The position numbers and the translations under genes were made by a program. Below the pieces are notes generated by a model. It worked only from the letters and a program-made list of their open reading frames with translations, had not been told where the DNA came from and searched no databases. A stretch of DNA of 64,000 bases, from contig MU859163.1 of assembly GCA_033297205.1 (NCBI GenBank), forward strand, positions 1 to 64,000. The letters are read 5' to 3'. Source of the stretch: Pseudoneurospora amorphoporcata (lineage: Eukaryota; Ascomycota; Sordariomycetes; Sordariales; Sordariaceae). Shown here piece by piece: positions 1-13,032 of this stretch; positions within the stretch are counted from its first letter, which is position 1, and each line of letters begins with the position of its first letter.

Positions 1-122
1 GGGAGACTTGGGCAACCCATACCTCTAATCCTCTTCTCTTGATCGATACGATAAAGTTACCGACCGCTCTTAGCGGCTCAATCTATCTTCTCCCCACCCC
101 CCCCCCCCCCCCCCAAAAAAAC

Positions 123-168
<46 letters not shown>

Positions 169-3100
169 TCAAGAGACCGAATCCGATTGAGCGGAGCGGA
201 GAAATCAAGGCGAGTTGCCGTGCGTGCGGTGCACTCGGTGCGGGCTGCGCCAGTGGATTCTTCCACCTGCACCTGTGCTTGGTTGCTGCTTCTTTGACTG
301 CTTCGTGCGGACTGTCACTGTGGAGGAGCCAGTCGCAGTGCGGGCAACAACGGGTGTCGGTTGCGAAAGTGTTGTGTGCGCTTAGTTTTTTTTTTTCCCC
401 TCTGGTTGTGGTGCGGGTGTACGTACGGTGCCAACTCAGAGTGGGTTGTGGGTTCGCTGTTCCAGAGTTTAAGTGTTGGTCTGGCGAATGAATGCCCAGT
501 TAAATCGGTGGAGATGGCGGGTGAGGTGAATGGACCTGATGGAGCCCAGCCAAGTGAAGTGGACTGTGGCCCGGGTGGGTGCCCTGGTGTTGCGTGACAG
601 AGTGGAGCCAGAGGCAAAGATACGCCGCGAAAGGTACCGTACCCCAAATACGTTGTTACGTAGCTCGCCGTGGTAAAATAGGGTTTCAAGCTTTTCAGAC
701 CTGCTTCGGATGCGTCCGGTCGTTTGTCGCCGATGTCTGCCGTTTTTGTGTGTGTTCCTCTTTCTCTCGTCTCTTTTTCCAGTCAATGGTCAACGACGCA
801 AGAAAGTGAAAAGGCTCTTGATGTTGGCGCCTTGTGGGAAGTAATCGTCGGATAGGTAGGCAGGTGTTAGTAAAACCAAAGAAGCGTGGCAGACCTGGAC
901 TGTTGTAATTGGCGGATGGCAATCATGGTGAAGACATGGGTATTCATGGGACGGTTTTGATCATGCGGGTTTTGTCGGCTCCGACGTCGAAAGAATGCTG
1001 ATGCCTTGTTCCTGTTCCTGAGCAGGCCGTCTTGAGTGGTAGAGACAATGGAAGGAAGGTGAAAGAGGGAGATTAAGGGTCGGTATTTCCAGAACTGGAT
1101 CGCCAGAATGAACAATGGATGAATTCCAAATGAGAAGAGAGTTGGAGCACGGCAAGAGGTGCCCTGGCGCTCCTGCGTGGGCCACCCAGCTGCCACAGCA
1201 GACCACAGAGAGCCTGAGGCAAAAGTGCTCGGCTGATGGTGAAGGGGCAAGATTCAGTTGGAAGCTATGACCGAGACGACAATAGCAAAATAGTAACGGT
1301 TGAGCGGGGAGAGAGGGAATGGCCGCTTTTTAACACAAGGGGCTGAGATGTCCGATGTATGCTCAGCAGCCGGATTAATGCAGATGATTATCCTGCCAGG
1401 CTGAGTAATAGATGTTCAGACCACACTGCTGCAGGTAAGGCGGGAGGTGTGGCAGATGGCAGGTGTCGACTTGGGTTCGTTTGTCACTCGAGGTCGTGTT
1501 TGGATTGGGCGGCGTACAGTGAAGGTAGGCGAGATGTAAAGACAAAAGTTGCGCGGTGGTGAGGGTGGGTGCTTTGATGAGGTCGTAGAGTAGGTTGGCA
1601 CGGCCTCTTTTATGTGACGATAGGAAAACCAGTATGATGAGATGAATGAGGACCAGCAGGATCCGGGACACGGAAGGGCAGCTGAGAGAGCCAAAGTAAG
1701 GTCAAGCTGGAGGTCCCGGTTTTGGCCAAGAGTCTTGTCCTATTTGCCCGTGTCTCCCAAGGTCGTCGGCCCCTTTGTAGCCGGCTCCTGGCTAAAACCA
1801 AAGAGAAGTCAAGAGTGCGTAACTCGGGATGGAAACTAAAGAGAGCTCCGGGCAGAAAAATGGAAACCGGGCACAATAGAAGAAGGGTGGTATAGCGTGA
1901 CAGAATCAGACAAAGAAAGAAGCAGAGCCATGTAAGAGGTCAAGAGAGAGGGCAGGAGCTTAAGGGAGTCAGGGATGGCCGATAATATACCTGGTTCCCG
2001 ACATGGGGATGGATAGATACATGGAATACATCTACAAGTCTCTAGGTATACCCTACAGACAGACGAGGTATGGGAACGGAACCCAACAGGATACGGAAAA
2101 CCTGACATGGAAGAAACACCAAACAAGGCTGCTATGTCCTACCCATTCCACTTACGCCGCACATCACGATAGCAGCCGCCAATTGTCCTGTACCGAGTTA
2201 ACTAATATTATGGTGAAGAAGGCGGATGGCCTTTTGACAAAACCTGCCAGTCAGAGATACAGTTACAGAGACGACTAGTCCCATCAGCATGGAGAACGGG
2301 AGTTGTCTGAATGGTGCAAAGCCTGCCAAAGGCTTCAGAGGTTGGAGACGTCACACGCATGCCACGGTCCATGGCCCCACTGCAACGGCGGCTGTCAGTC
2401 TCAGTTCAAAGGTAGGTTTCAATTTCACGTACCCAGCAGTTCTTACACTGTAACTTTAATGCAACAACGGCCCCTCCTCATGAGCAAGCTCGAGCTTATC
2501 TAGTTGTGCTCCATAGCGGACAGGATTACATACATCGGACTTGTAGCCTCTTTCAACAGACGGGAGGCTCAGAGTTCAGTTCTGAGAATGTCACAGTGGA
2601 TCTAGGTATCTCCTTCTACATGCACCGTACGTAATCTGTAACTGTAACACTCATTGGAACAGTGAAATTGGACTCATACCTACCATACAGGTAGCGGGGC
2701 ATGAGACCTAAAACATACCACTTACACAGGTATGCCAGTTTTTCTTACCGTCATGACCCATACAAGCGTAATTGCGCCTATGAACATGCGAGCTCTTGTC
2801 GACCACGTTCTGGAATGTCTCTGGAAACTCAGCAAGAATGCTGAATGCAGCCGATGGTCAGTGGGAATCTGGGAAGGTCTGCGTGTTCCATATTTTGCAG
2901 CTGTACTACTGGTACTCTCGGTACTGTACGTATCATGCAGTTTGGGACGGCGAGTGGGGCTCCTCTCCATCCCTGATCGTGCTGCCGTGTTACACCAAGA
3001 AGAAGACATGCTCATCTCAATATTCGGTTTCGTCGACACCCATCAGGTAAGGTACATACTTAAATCGGAATTTCAAGCTGAGCTGGAGGTTATTGGACGG

Positions 3101-6100
3101 GCATGGCTGGTAAGTAGAGGTACCGAGGATCAGGAAACATTGAGGTTGAACAGCGGATGAGCACCGCTCCTTCTGAGAGTGGAAGTGACTGTGGCCCATC
3201 ATCCAAATTGCGAGAAGTGGAAGGTACGATACCCCTTGGGACACCACCGTACTATGGAGCTTAACTTTCCACCTACAGCGGACAGTTGGGATGACTGCTC
3301 TCGTCAGAAAAAAAAGATTGACCTCTTCTTCATTTCCGAACGGAGAGGCCAGAACAGTCTATCGCAAATATGCACCGCAAGTCCGCAACACTTTCTATCC
3401 TTCAGTTGGAAGCCAAACCAACAAGGCAATCCTCAGCTCAATACTACGGCCTTCAACTGAACAAGATTGAAGCGGCTGGACTCTAGTTTGAACTGCTTGT
3501 CTTACAAATCCGACGCCGTGTTTAACATGGTCACTTTCTATTTGCCCGTCACCAGCAAACGTCGTCTTCGCCTACTCATACCCCTCTCATTTGCGGTCGA
3601 CGTCCGGCAGTCTGCTTGCTAATGATTCTACAGACGGTTAAGAACACGTCCGTCCAGCCTGGCAAAAGAACCACACCTTACCTCTATACGTACAGTTGGC
3701 GGGTTTCTGGTGGTGTGCCCTAGCTAACATACCCAGAAACGGTCAATGGACGGTTGGACTTGGTACCCGGTGTGTGCCTTTTCGTACATTTCCACACTAC
3801 TCCATATATGTATTACACCAAGCTAATTTCCTACAGGTTCCCCATCCTCTGCAGAACCACATTCTTCACGTCATCTGCATCTCAATGAAATTCTCCAAGA
3901 GTCTTGTCTTCGGATTGCTAGCGACTCTGCAAGAGCCATCAGTGGACACTTGGTGGACATGGGACTGGCGGGCGGCCTCCCATTTCCCGTTGAGGCTGGC
4001 ATCCAATGTATTGTTGCGGCTGCCGTTGCGGGCGGAGGCGGGGCCGATCGAATCTCATTTCAGGCTAGTGACAGTGCCCGAGCGCCAAAAGGAGAAGGCC
4101 GACGATTCTGGCGGTTCCCGGCCAGTTACGGAGCAAGTCATCTTGCGACCTGCACCCCGGTTTCGGCTTTGCTCTCCCGATCAGCGGGCCTCGCGAGCGT
4201 GATGAAACATCACCTCACTTCCTCTTTCCTCCCTACCCACCGGGGGTCCTGGGTAATTCACCATGCTAATATGATGCTCTAGGTTCAAGACGGCATCGGC
4301 GAGCCGACATGTCTCGAGTTGATATCAACTACACGATAAAAGGGCATCAACCCTGGCCGCAAACTATTGATGACCACTCCATCTCCTCACCACCTTCCCC
4401 TTCCTGTGTTGACCAACTATATATTCCCATGCCTGGTCATCTTTTCCATCCCCATACTACTCCATCTCAGTAGTTTGGTGTCATGCGTCTGCAATTGCAC
4501 GCTGGCTAGAGACAGCACGATATGTTACCACACAAAACGTAACCTCCTCCTCCTCAGTTACTATACTATGAGGCATTTTCGTCTCGTCTCATTCCACATA
4601 TCAAATCGTGGCCTCGACGTCCTGCGGCCTCCCTGCGACTAAAGGCAAGTATCCAGCTTTTGTTTAAGCCCCTCTCGCCGCGTCCTTTGGTCTCTTTCCC
4701 ACTACAGATACATGCCGCCTGCTATTGTCTCTTGTCTCCTATCCGTATTCCCCTCCCATTAGCAGCTTCTCGTAACCTCATATCTGCACCGACTATTGGT
4801 CGGTCCTCGACCTGTCCCTGAGCTGATGAACTGGCGCTGCAGCCTGCAATGGATCCGCGGGATTGGGCCGCTCCAGTGTCTTTTGGCAAACATCCAACAC
4901 TACCAACCTTCGTCGACGTACCAGCCGGGGACGAGACCTACCAGAACCCTTGGCGTCTTGCGTGATGTATCTCGGGGATACCTTGTGTGGAAGCTGGGGA
5001 GCCCTAGGGGCTATCGCCGGAGCTCTCTGAGCTCTGCTTTGTCATCCAGCAACAGTAAAGATGCATGTCTACAACCGAGGGATGCTATGCACCCGAGTTA
5101 GGTAAACACATCAGCTTTTCCTTTCGTGAACCATGTTTCCTACTCGAAGAACCCCATTCCGCTGTGTGGCTTTTCAGATACGACATAGTGCACTTAGGGG
5201 CTCACGGTTGATTCTTGGCATCAGATCTACCTAACCGTTTCTCGCAGGACGATACACAGTTCGCAGAGGTACAGACACAGTGGGCGAACAGGGTGTTTGA
5301 GAGCCTCCTTTTTCTCATCCCTCGTCCAGCGTCGGTTTGCTCATATGTCTTCACAACTTATTCTCTTTTTCTCTTCGGACCTGGAGCAAACGCAAGGGGA
5401 AGTGACGCCCCCGTAGCGGTGTGCCAAAGCCACCATGTAGGAGAAGACCGATTATGGATTACTGCGTCAAGCCCTCTTACCTCGCCTTCAAAAAGGCTGG
5501 AAAATTGCCAAGATTCTCAATCACGTACCAAGACTTCTAGGTTGCCGGAATAACCGACTTGGGACCGCAGGATTGGGCTGTTGGGGTTGGTACTCAACTA
5601 GAGCCGCATCGTAGCTGGCTGAATATCATGACGCCTTTGCCTATGCTCAAAACTCGCGGAGCATCTGGAAGTGCACACCTCCAAGTTGGCCCTTGAATCA
5701 CCAAATACGCCGTTTGTACACAGGAAGTGCAAGTTATCGGATTATTCCTAAAACACTTCGGGAGGTTGATAAGGTAGGTGATATCATCAAACAGTCTCAA
5801 CCATGCTGACAGGTGTCACAAGTTACAACTTGGACAGATAAAAACAGTCCATTGCCTATCTGCGCTCGTGCCGCATGTTTCGACGCTATGCAGAGAGTGT
5901 CTCGCAAGGCTCGACAACGTCTCACGCAATATGCGAGCATGCATCCTTATATCTCCAGCAGAGAACTACCGCGAAGGCCGCGCTGATCGACATGAGCGTA
6001 AGACTCAGAAAATGTTTTGGTGGTACCGTGTTCACGACAGATATCGACGACCTTGACGATCAAACATACCCAGGCAGTGAGCAGCACATGCGCTGGGAAC

Positions 6101-9100
6101 GATAGACAGTACTGTACGTGGGTAGAAGATGGTGGGGTAAAAGGAGGGGAGGAAAACGACAAAATAGGAGGGGCATCAAGTGCATGGAGGGGTTGCCCCC
6201 TTGCTTTTCATTCCGGAATTGAGACCTTAAACTGCCATTCGGCTCGGGGCATGACTTCGATATTACCGGTGGTACCGGCAATACCACCAAGTCTACTGCC
6301 GCTGCTCTTCCCTTGTCGAAACGAAACACTCCCACACGTGGCCGTGATACGCTCATATTCTGGTCATCACTTATAATACTCCCGGCGATGACGCACAAGG
6401 GACGAACCGAAATACTAATATGCCCCGTACCGATCATGTTTATGCGTACAAAGGGCACGGCAACAGACGCGAGGTAGGTTGCCGTCCTTGGCTGTCTTCC
6501 GGGGAAATTCAGGTCAACATCCGTTACACCCGTCTAAATGGATCTGCGCTAACACTAGGTAAGTACTCTCTCCGTTTTCTTTTCCGGTCGTTAAGGATTG
6601 TTGATATTTGTTAACATGAAAACTTTTAGGGAACCATGGGCTGGCATCATTAACAGCAACGCTAACATCGCCTAGTTTATTTCGTGAAACTGGATTACTA
6701 CTACCCTCACGCTGTCGAATATTTCATCCAATTTGTTTTTTCTTGAATCCTTCAGTCGTATCTTACGCCACTTCGTCAGTCCCCAGCTCCCGATTCTCAT
6801 TTTGCTGTCCTGGCCGTCCACATCCAATAACCGCAACCCAAGACTTCCAAGACTTGCAGCTACGGACTTGGCAAAAGCTTATGTTGTCTTTCATCCTCTT
6901 ATAAAACTGCCTTTTTAAAAGCCCTTTGCCAAGCTGAATGGTCCCTTTTCTTTCTTCCCTGAGGCCTCCAACTGCTTCTCAACCCCGTTGTCTCGCGTCC
7001 TTTTTCTTGACCTCCGTCATTCTCGTAACACTTTCAATCCTCTTGGGAATTTAGGCTTTTTTGTTTTTCTTCTCCGACGGCGGGAAGAAATGGAGATCAT
7101 ATGTGTCACGGCAGTCCAGTATAGCCGTCTTAGTAGTCTCGGCATACCTTCTAGTTACGTCAATGGTGTGGGCTGTGATACTCTGCCTAGGTACAATACA
7201 TCTCTAGGTGTCCCGCGCAGGTTTTATTCAAAGCGTTCGCAAATCACGAGACAATCCCTTCAACTGGCCCTAAAAAGTGCTGGCCTCGCTAGAAGAATGT
7301 GCAATCACCTACCTATACGTACAAGTGTACTCAACCGAAAAATGCTATTGCTGGGAAAATCTTCAATCCCTCCCCTTCACTTGACAAAGACAGTTCAGCG
7401 TCCGGCTATCTTGCATATTCATAATGTCTCTCTTGCTTTTGTATGAAGCAAAGTAAAGCACATATAACAGCCAGACCTTCCTTTCCTAACAGATACATCT
7501 CCCTCTCTGTTTTGCCGGTGAACGGTGGTACAACCGACCATTTCTATTACCGAGAAAACTGATCCCCTTCTGACGGGAATAACAAAGCTGCTGCGCCTAT
7601 TAAATCCATGCAAGCGCAAGTCAGATTGGGGACCTTCTCTGATTTGTATGCACGTATATGCACATCCCACATGGGAAACGCCATGCACATACATAACGCA
7701 ATTGATTATACGAGTGTGCATCAGCCACCACTGGATTATCTTTGGGATAGACACGACAGGATGAGAATAAGCTTGCATGATCCGTGGAAGCAGCGGTGAG
7801 CATGAAATTCGGAGACTGTCGATAAGAAGACCAACAGACGGGGCTCAGTGCGCTTATTTTCTGTGGTCAAACGGTTGTAAGGAACGGGAACATTTGAGTT
7901 TGAGAAAGGGACAAGAGGATCATGCATCTCCCCAGTCCGTTATGTATCACCTGCTGTGTCTTGCGGGACACTCAACAAGTTACCAACAACAAGAAGTTCC
8001 TCCACAAACTAAAGGTATGTATCTCCAAACCCCTCAAGACGATGCGCAGCACGCCCACCACTGACTGACTGTCCAGCAGCTTTATGAATAACATTCGCAG
8101 TAGATCACTACGCAGACCTCGAACTGCATTTCCTTCTATTGCCTCATTCTCCCCTTGTTACCTACCAATCGCTTCAATCATTACAACTCATTCCCCGACA
8201 AGCGCCTTCAACGCTACGGTGCAACGACTGACAAGACAACGGACTAACTACCTAGCAGAGAAAAATCTTATGGAGAGAGGCGGAACAAAGCCCGCACATC
8301 ACAAGCGGAAGTCAAGTGACTGACTTTTGAGAATAAGACGGGGTCAGCAAGTTAGCGAGAGAGTGAGTGGCTAAATGAGCATATCGGGTGCGCTAACCGA
8401 GAGGTACTGGAACTGGTGGGAAGCTAGTGAGGAGGAAAATGGGGGAGCGAGGGGTAAGTATACATATCTATCTCTATTGGGATAGATAGGTAGGTGTGTT
8501 ACACGAGCAAGTATCGAGTATCCATTCGGCGGAACTCGATAAGGTTAATATCAAGGCAAGTGTACCTTGCTAGAACTTGGGCGAAAGATCAAGAACCGGT
8601 AGCTACGCAAACGCATGCGGGGAACATGGGAAACTGAAAATGGAGGACAAGCAGTCGATGGACATCTGGACTTGGACTCTCACTTTGTCCGGCGCACTGC
8701 ATTAAGGCAACTTGGGCTTTACTCAGATGCGAACAAAAGTTAGGCTGATAATTGGTCCAAAAACTCGGGATTAAAGACGATCCGAAAGATGGATGATGGC
8801 TGACCGAAGGACACTGCCGTGCAAGGTCATGGAAAACACCGAACGAGACTTCTATACATTACTGGGAGCCGTGACTGATGTGGCATATATACAGATATAT
8901 ATCTCAGCCGGAAAATCAACTGTTAAAAAGCACTACCCTTTCCCCGTAAAGCTACTCGAACTCGAGGGAGTAGTACTTGCCAAAAGGGAGACCTAACTAA
9001 CTCGCGGCCGGATGAAAGGAGACATCAACCTATAACCTATACTAAAGCCACACCACCACCACCACCCACCGGCCTTCATTTCCATCATTCCCACTGGCTT

Positions 9101-9697
9101 GGTCTCGAGGTATGCGATCTGTCAGTCCGGCTCCAGTCGGGTTACTCAACGCGGGCTTGCCGGGCTTACGTTCCCTCCGCGGGAGATGGATCATCAGGGA
9201 CAGTATTGTGAAAGATGATAATGGTGGGTAGTTCACAAGCTGTATGTCTCCTCAGCGAGGGTGTCTGATATCTCATCCAGCGCTAATCGATCGAGATTTC
9301 TTCCCCACGTATCTCTCTATATGGAGGGTGGGTATCAACAACATGTTATCAGTCCTGTTCGACCACACTCACCTTTAGCGAGTTCAAATTATCCCGCCAA
9401 GTGAGTGAACAGTCTTGAGATTCGGGCTGTATACTGGGGGACATACAAACATCCATGTACTTCACAAGTGCGTATTGACGTGAGATTACAACGAGTGGTA
9501 GGCCGAAGTTGGTCATGTTGACGAAATGTTGATTGTCAGCCATACTTCTTTTGCTAAAGCTCGTGTTAACATATAGTCTATTAATGCTCTCGGCTGTTGC
9601 GTATCTCCATGCAAGTTGGATGTCTGGTCCAGCTTCATAGTTCACTCCTGATACCGGTATCAAGTTACGAAAGAATTAGTACAAGGCTTTGAAATTA
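1..9697. other. Gene-poor tract, no supported gene
   Basis: I read both strands and found no open frame with a recognisable domain, plausible splice chain or coding-like composition. The longest candidates (2732-3160 plus, 3696-4202 plus, 3950-4282 plus) have no family signature. The tract holds a homopolymer junction near 97-159, scattered GGTAGG/ACCTACC motifs, a small hairpin near 8466-8495 and a CAC-repeat near 9050. It could hold long leaders or noncoding transcripts of genes outside the window, but the sequence alone does not show this. Confidence 0.55.
97..159. repeat. Poly-C / poly-A homopolymer junction
   Basis: A run of 18 C is followed by 7 A, then CC, then 36 A. It is a simple repeat and is prone to length error in assembly, so local coordinates may vary between reads. 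Confidence 0.95.
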
Positions 9698-9699
9698 TC

Positions 9700-10032
9700 A
9701 GTACCGTATAATCTCGTGAAATTGACTTTCGGGAAACCGCTTTTTAGGCACATATATGCCATTTTCCTGCCCGATGCCAGGCATATGTATGCCTGCCAAC
9801 TTGGGTGGGGGAGATGTGTTGCCACCCCGGAGCATTGTAAATTCGAAATTATTGTGTTCAGTCTTTTTCCCCTTATCAGTCTGGTTGGGACTGGAGGGTG
9901 GGGCGCCAGATTTTACCCTCCTTAACAGAGGGTACGGTTGGCACATATGCTGTAATATGTGCTTAAATCTGCACGTAAATGTGCTTAAAAAGCGGTTTCC
10001 CGAAAGTTAATTTCACGAGATTAAACGGTACT
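9700..10032. mobile_element. 333-bp MITE-like element with 54-bp terminal inverted repeats
   Basis: The left arm 9700-9753 and the right arm 9979-10032 are inverted copies, identical at 51 of 54 positions by eye. Each begins AGTACCGT and runs through TAATCTCGTG and CGGGAAACCGC to GCACAT. Two of the three mismatches are G/A transitions. The interior of about 225 bp has no credible coding frame. It contains further hairpins, including AGGCATA/TATGCCT at 9779-9794. Short size, long terminal repeats and no transposase fit a non-autonomous DNA transposon (MITE). I see no clean target-site duplication, so the exact ends and superfamily are uncertain. Confidence 0.75.
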
Positions 10033-10467
10033 TGACACGTAGTAAAAACGGCATTCCCGTATTGCCAGGAATCGTTTGGGTTTATCCAAAGGTGAATTTC
10101 GTATTTTACAAAGTTTCAAATATAAAGATGAAGTGAGGAGAGAAAATGAAGAGATAAATGAGGAAGTGTAGAGAGATGGAACAAAAAGAATTGACTCTGG
10201 CCTTATATCTACATATTGTAAGAGAGAAATATCTATACATTTACACTTTTCCCTTGACCCTATGATTGCAAACGTGGTGACTTTGTTATTTAACCAAAAG
10301 GATATAGGCACTAGCTAGTCCAAACCAACGCTGCTCCAGGACCAGGTGATCTTAGCGCCCAAGGTATATACTATCTCGAAGTATTCGTTCCTTGCGCTCC
10401 AGTACCATTCTCCCAAAACAACCTCTAAACTGTGTTTCCGCCTTGTACCCCGCCTCCTCCTTGGCTA
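10033..10467. other. Downstream flank of the kinase gene
   Basis: AT-richer sequence between the inverted-repeat element and the stop codon of the minus-strand kinase. It probably carries that gene's 3'UTR. No other gene seen. Confidence 0.5.
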
Positions 10468-13032
10468 TTATTGCCCACCACCCTCCCCACCCTCCTCCCC
10501 CTCTCCCTCTATCCTACTACCCCTAACTACTACATCCTTTGCCCCTTCCATGGCCCTAGCTACCACACTCGCAAATCCACCACCTCCTCCTTTCTTACCC
10601 TCATTACACCCTTCCCCTCGTGGCTGCCACAGACCTCTCAGCATAGCTGCTGCCCCCTTCTCATCACCCCCGCCCTTCCCCATGCCACCAGTCCCAAACA
10701 GCCCTCCACGGTCTTCTTCCACCTCCTTCTGATCATTCCCCAAAATAGTAGTATCATGCCTCTTCCTATTCAACCGCGTATGATAAATCGTCCCCGCTGT
10801 CCCCGTCCCTTTACGTTCTCCGGTAGCCCTACTATTCCTGCGACCGCCACTATTAGAACTGATGCTAGCCGATCGCTTGATCCGCTCAATCTCATCCTCA
10901 AAGGCGTTATCGTAGATGTTGAAGTCGACCATGGTCGGGCTTTCGGAGACGTGGTCGGCGAGCGGAAGGTCGGAGGGGTTAATGGAGAAGGAGTTGTCAA
11001 CGCCGCCTACGCCGATGCCGAGGTGGGGAGGTGGTGGAGGTTGTTGCTGTTGTGCTTGTTGGTTGGAAGTACCTGGGCCTGGACCGGCTGAGATGGTCAT
11101 TGAGTTGGTTAGAGTGGTGGAGGATGAGGTGGAGCTGGATGGTGCAATAGAAGGAGGAGGGTTTCCGGTGGCGAGGGGGTGGAGAGGACCACCGCTGATG
11201 TTGTACTTCCCGGCCAAGGCTCCGTTGATGCCAAAAGCGCGGGGACCGGTAGGGTTGAAGAATTTCCTGCGTTCTTCTAGGATACGGTTGGCGAATTCGG
11301 CTGTAGATTCCTTGTCATTTGGCGTAGGGTCCTTGAAGTTAGTGTTGGAAAAGTCGATGCCTGCTGTTGGTGGCTCATTCTCGCCAGGCTGAACTTTGAC
11401 ATTTTGGATTTGAGAGTTGCGCGTGGCTCCGTTGCGGTTGAGGAGGTTCTTGAACTTAGAGATTGCTTTCATCTGGATGGTGTCAGAAATGAGCAAAGCA
11501 TAACTATTTGCATTCACTTACCACACAAAAGAGATGGCTCATCCTCCTGGTAACGGCATGGTTGACCTCGAGAGCATTGGGTACTTCGATTGGCCCAGAG
11601 CAGTTCTCCTCTTCGCTAAGTAGCGGGTCTTGGCCGTTCTTGGTCACCCAAGGGTGTTCCTATGATATTGTCAGTCAGCTGCATCAGATGCTTCGGGTTA
11701 ACCAGGTCACTCACCCTGAGCTCATCCATGGTAATTCTCTTCGCCGGATCCTTCTCCAGGATCTTATGCATCAAGTCAAGAAACTCGGGCTTCTCGCCGA
11801 GAGGAAACTGAGGCTCCTCGGTCTTGATCGCCTCCCACATCTCCAGCTGGTTATCACATGCAAACGGGAGCTTGCCGTAACGCAAACAATACAAGGTAAC
11901 CCCCATGGACCAGATATCTGCTGCCCTGCCCGAGACATCACCATGCTTTGCGCACAACTCAGGGGGCAAGAAAGCTGGTGAGCCTGCAGGCTTTGCCGTC
12001 TTCATCTCATCCGTCTTTTCGAAGATTTCGGAGACTCCAAAGTCGACGATCTTCAAAACATCGTCCTGGGTAAGGAGCAGGTTGTCCGGCTTGATGTCAC
12101 GGTGGATCACACCTTGTGAGTGGACTAAAACATGAGTGTAAGCCAGAGAGAGCGATGGTGACGACAGACTTGTGAGAGCAAGACTTACGATATTCTATGC
12201 CCAAAATGAGATCTCGAAACCAGAACCGACACTGTTCCTCGGGCAAAGGTTCAACAGACTCATGAATGCCCATCTTCATGACCACGCCCTTCTTACACAT
12301 CTCCAGCACCATGTAAAGCGAGTCATCCTCAGGGTCATCCAGTACCTCATACAACTGGACAAGGTTGGGATGATTCAGCTTCTTCATGATGGCGATCTCC
12401 TCACGAATGAGAAAGAGGGCATCCTTGGCCTCAAGCAGCTTCTGCTCTGAAAAGCGAGAGATGGACTGGTTGCGAGGTCCCCTTGGTGCTTTGCGAAGAA
12501 TGTTGGACTGAGCGCGCCTTCTGAGCTGAGCCTTGGAGAACTGCTTGATGGCATATTCCTTGCCGAACTGGTCAGTGGCCAGACGAACGGCGCCGTAAGA
12601 GCCGTGACCTATCTCATCCTTGATGAGGTATTGGTTGATGCGTTGGCGGGAACAGCCGTCGATGTCGTCGTCCAGGTACTCGGATCTCGCGTTGAGGGTT
12701 TCCTTGACCTCTCTGTGAAAAGACGGTGTTCTTTTATGATGCCTCATGGGACTCGGATATTGTTGCATCTGGGCAGGGGCCGAATGATTGTGAGGAGGGG
12801 TTGCCGGTCTCGGCCTGCCATCACCGGTTGGGTCGCCATGGAACTGGACTAAGATGCCCGGTGAGAGCAAAGGGGGAGATTTGGTCTGTGGGTGATGTGG
12901 TTCAAGAGGGTCGGCCATGGTGCTTTGGATGCCGGAAAGGCGCGGGCGGAGTGGTAGCGAGAAGGTTGTTGATGCTGTAGGGCAGTGAGGATCAGGGGGC
13001 CCGGGAGGGTCCTGAGGTTGTTGATCTGACAT
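10468..13032 (-). CDS. CaMKK-like serine/threonine protein kinase (Ssp1/CmkC type)
   Basis: Four exons are inferred: 13032-12189, 12124-11715, 11659-11522 and 11472-10468 (introns 64, 55 and 49 bp), giving 798 aa in frame. After a Pro/His-rich N-terminus the kinase domain starts near residue 135. It has the glycine loop GHGSYGAV (142-149), Lys163, the HRD motif at 289-291 and the DFG motif at 309-311. An Arg-rich insert at about 166-195 resembles the RP insert of calmodulin-dependent kinase kinases. The HPWVTKNG segment after the catalytic core is typical of fungal Ssp1/CaMKK proteins. In that family the enzyme phosphorylates the activation loop of CaMK or AMPK-type kinases; that substrate role is inferred here. 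The C-terminal third is low-complexity (Ser, Gly, Pro, Gln) and unassigned. The gene is divergent from BET5, sharing about 1.2 kb of upstream sequence. Confidence 0.88.

Noticed and set aside
2732..3160. 142-codon plus-strand frame with a hydrophobic patch
   Set aside because: No family signature, no supporting splice sites, and overlapping frames of similar quality on both strands.
10432..11091. 219-codon plus-strand Pro/Ser/Leu frame
   Set aside because: Antisense of the low-complexity kinase C-terminus.
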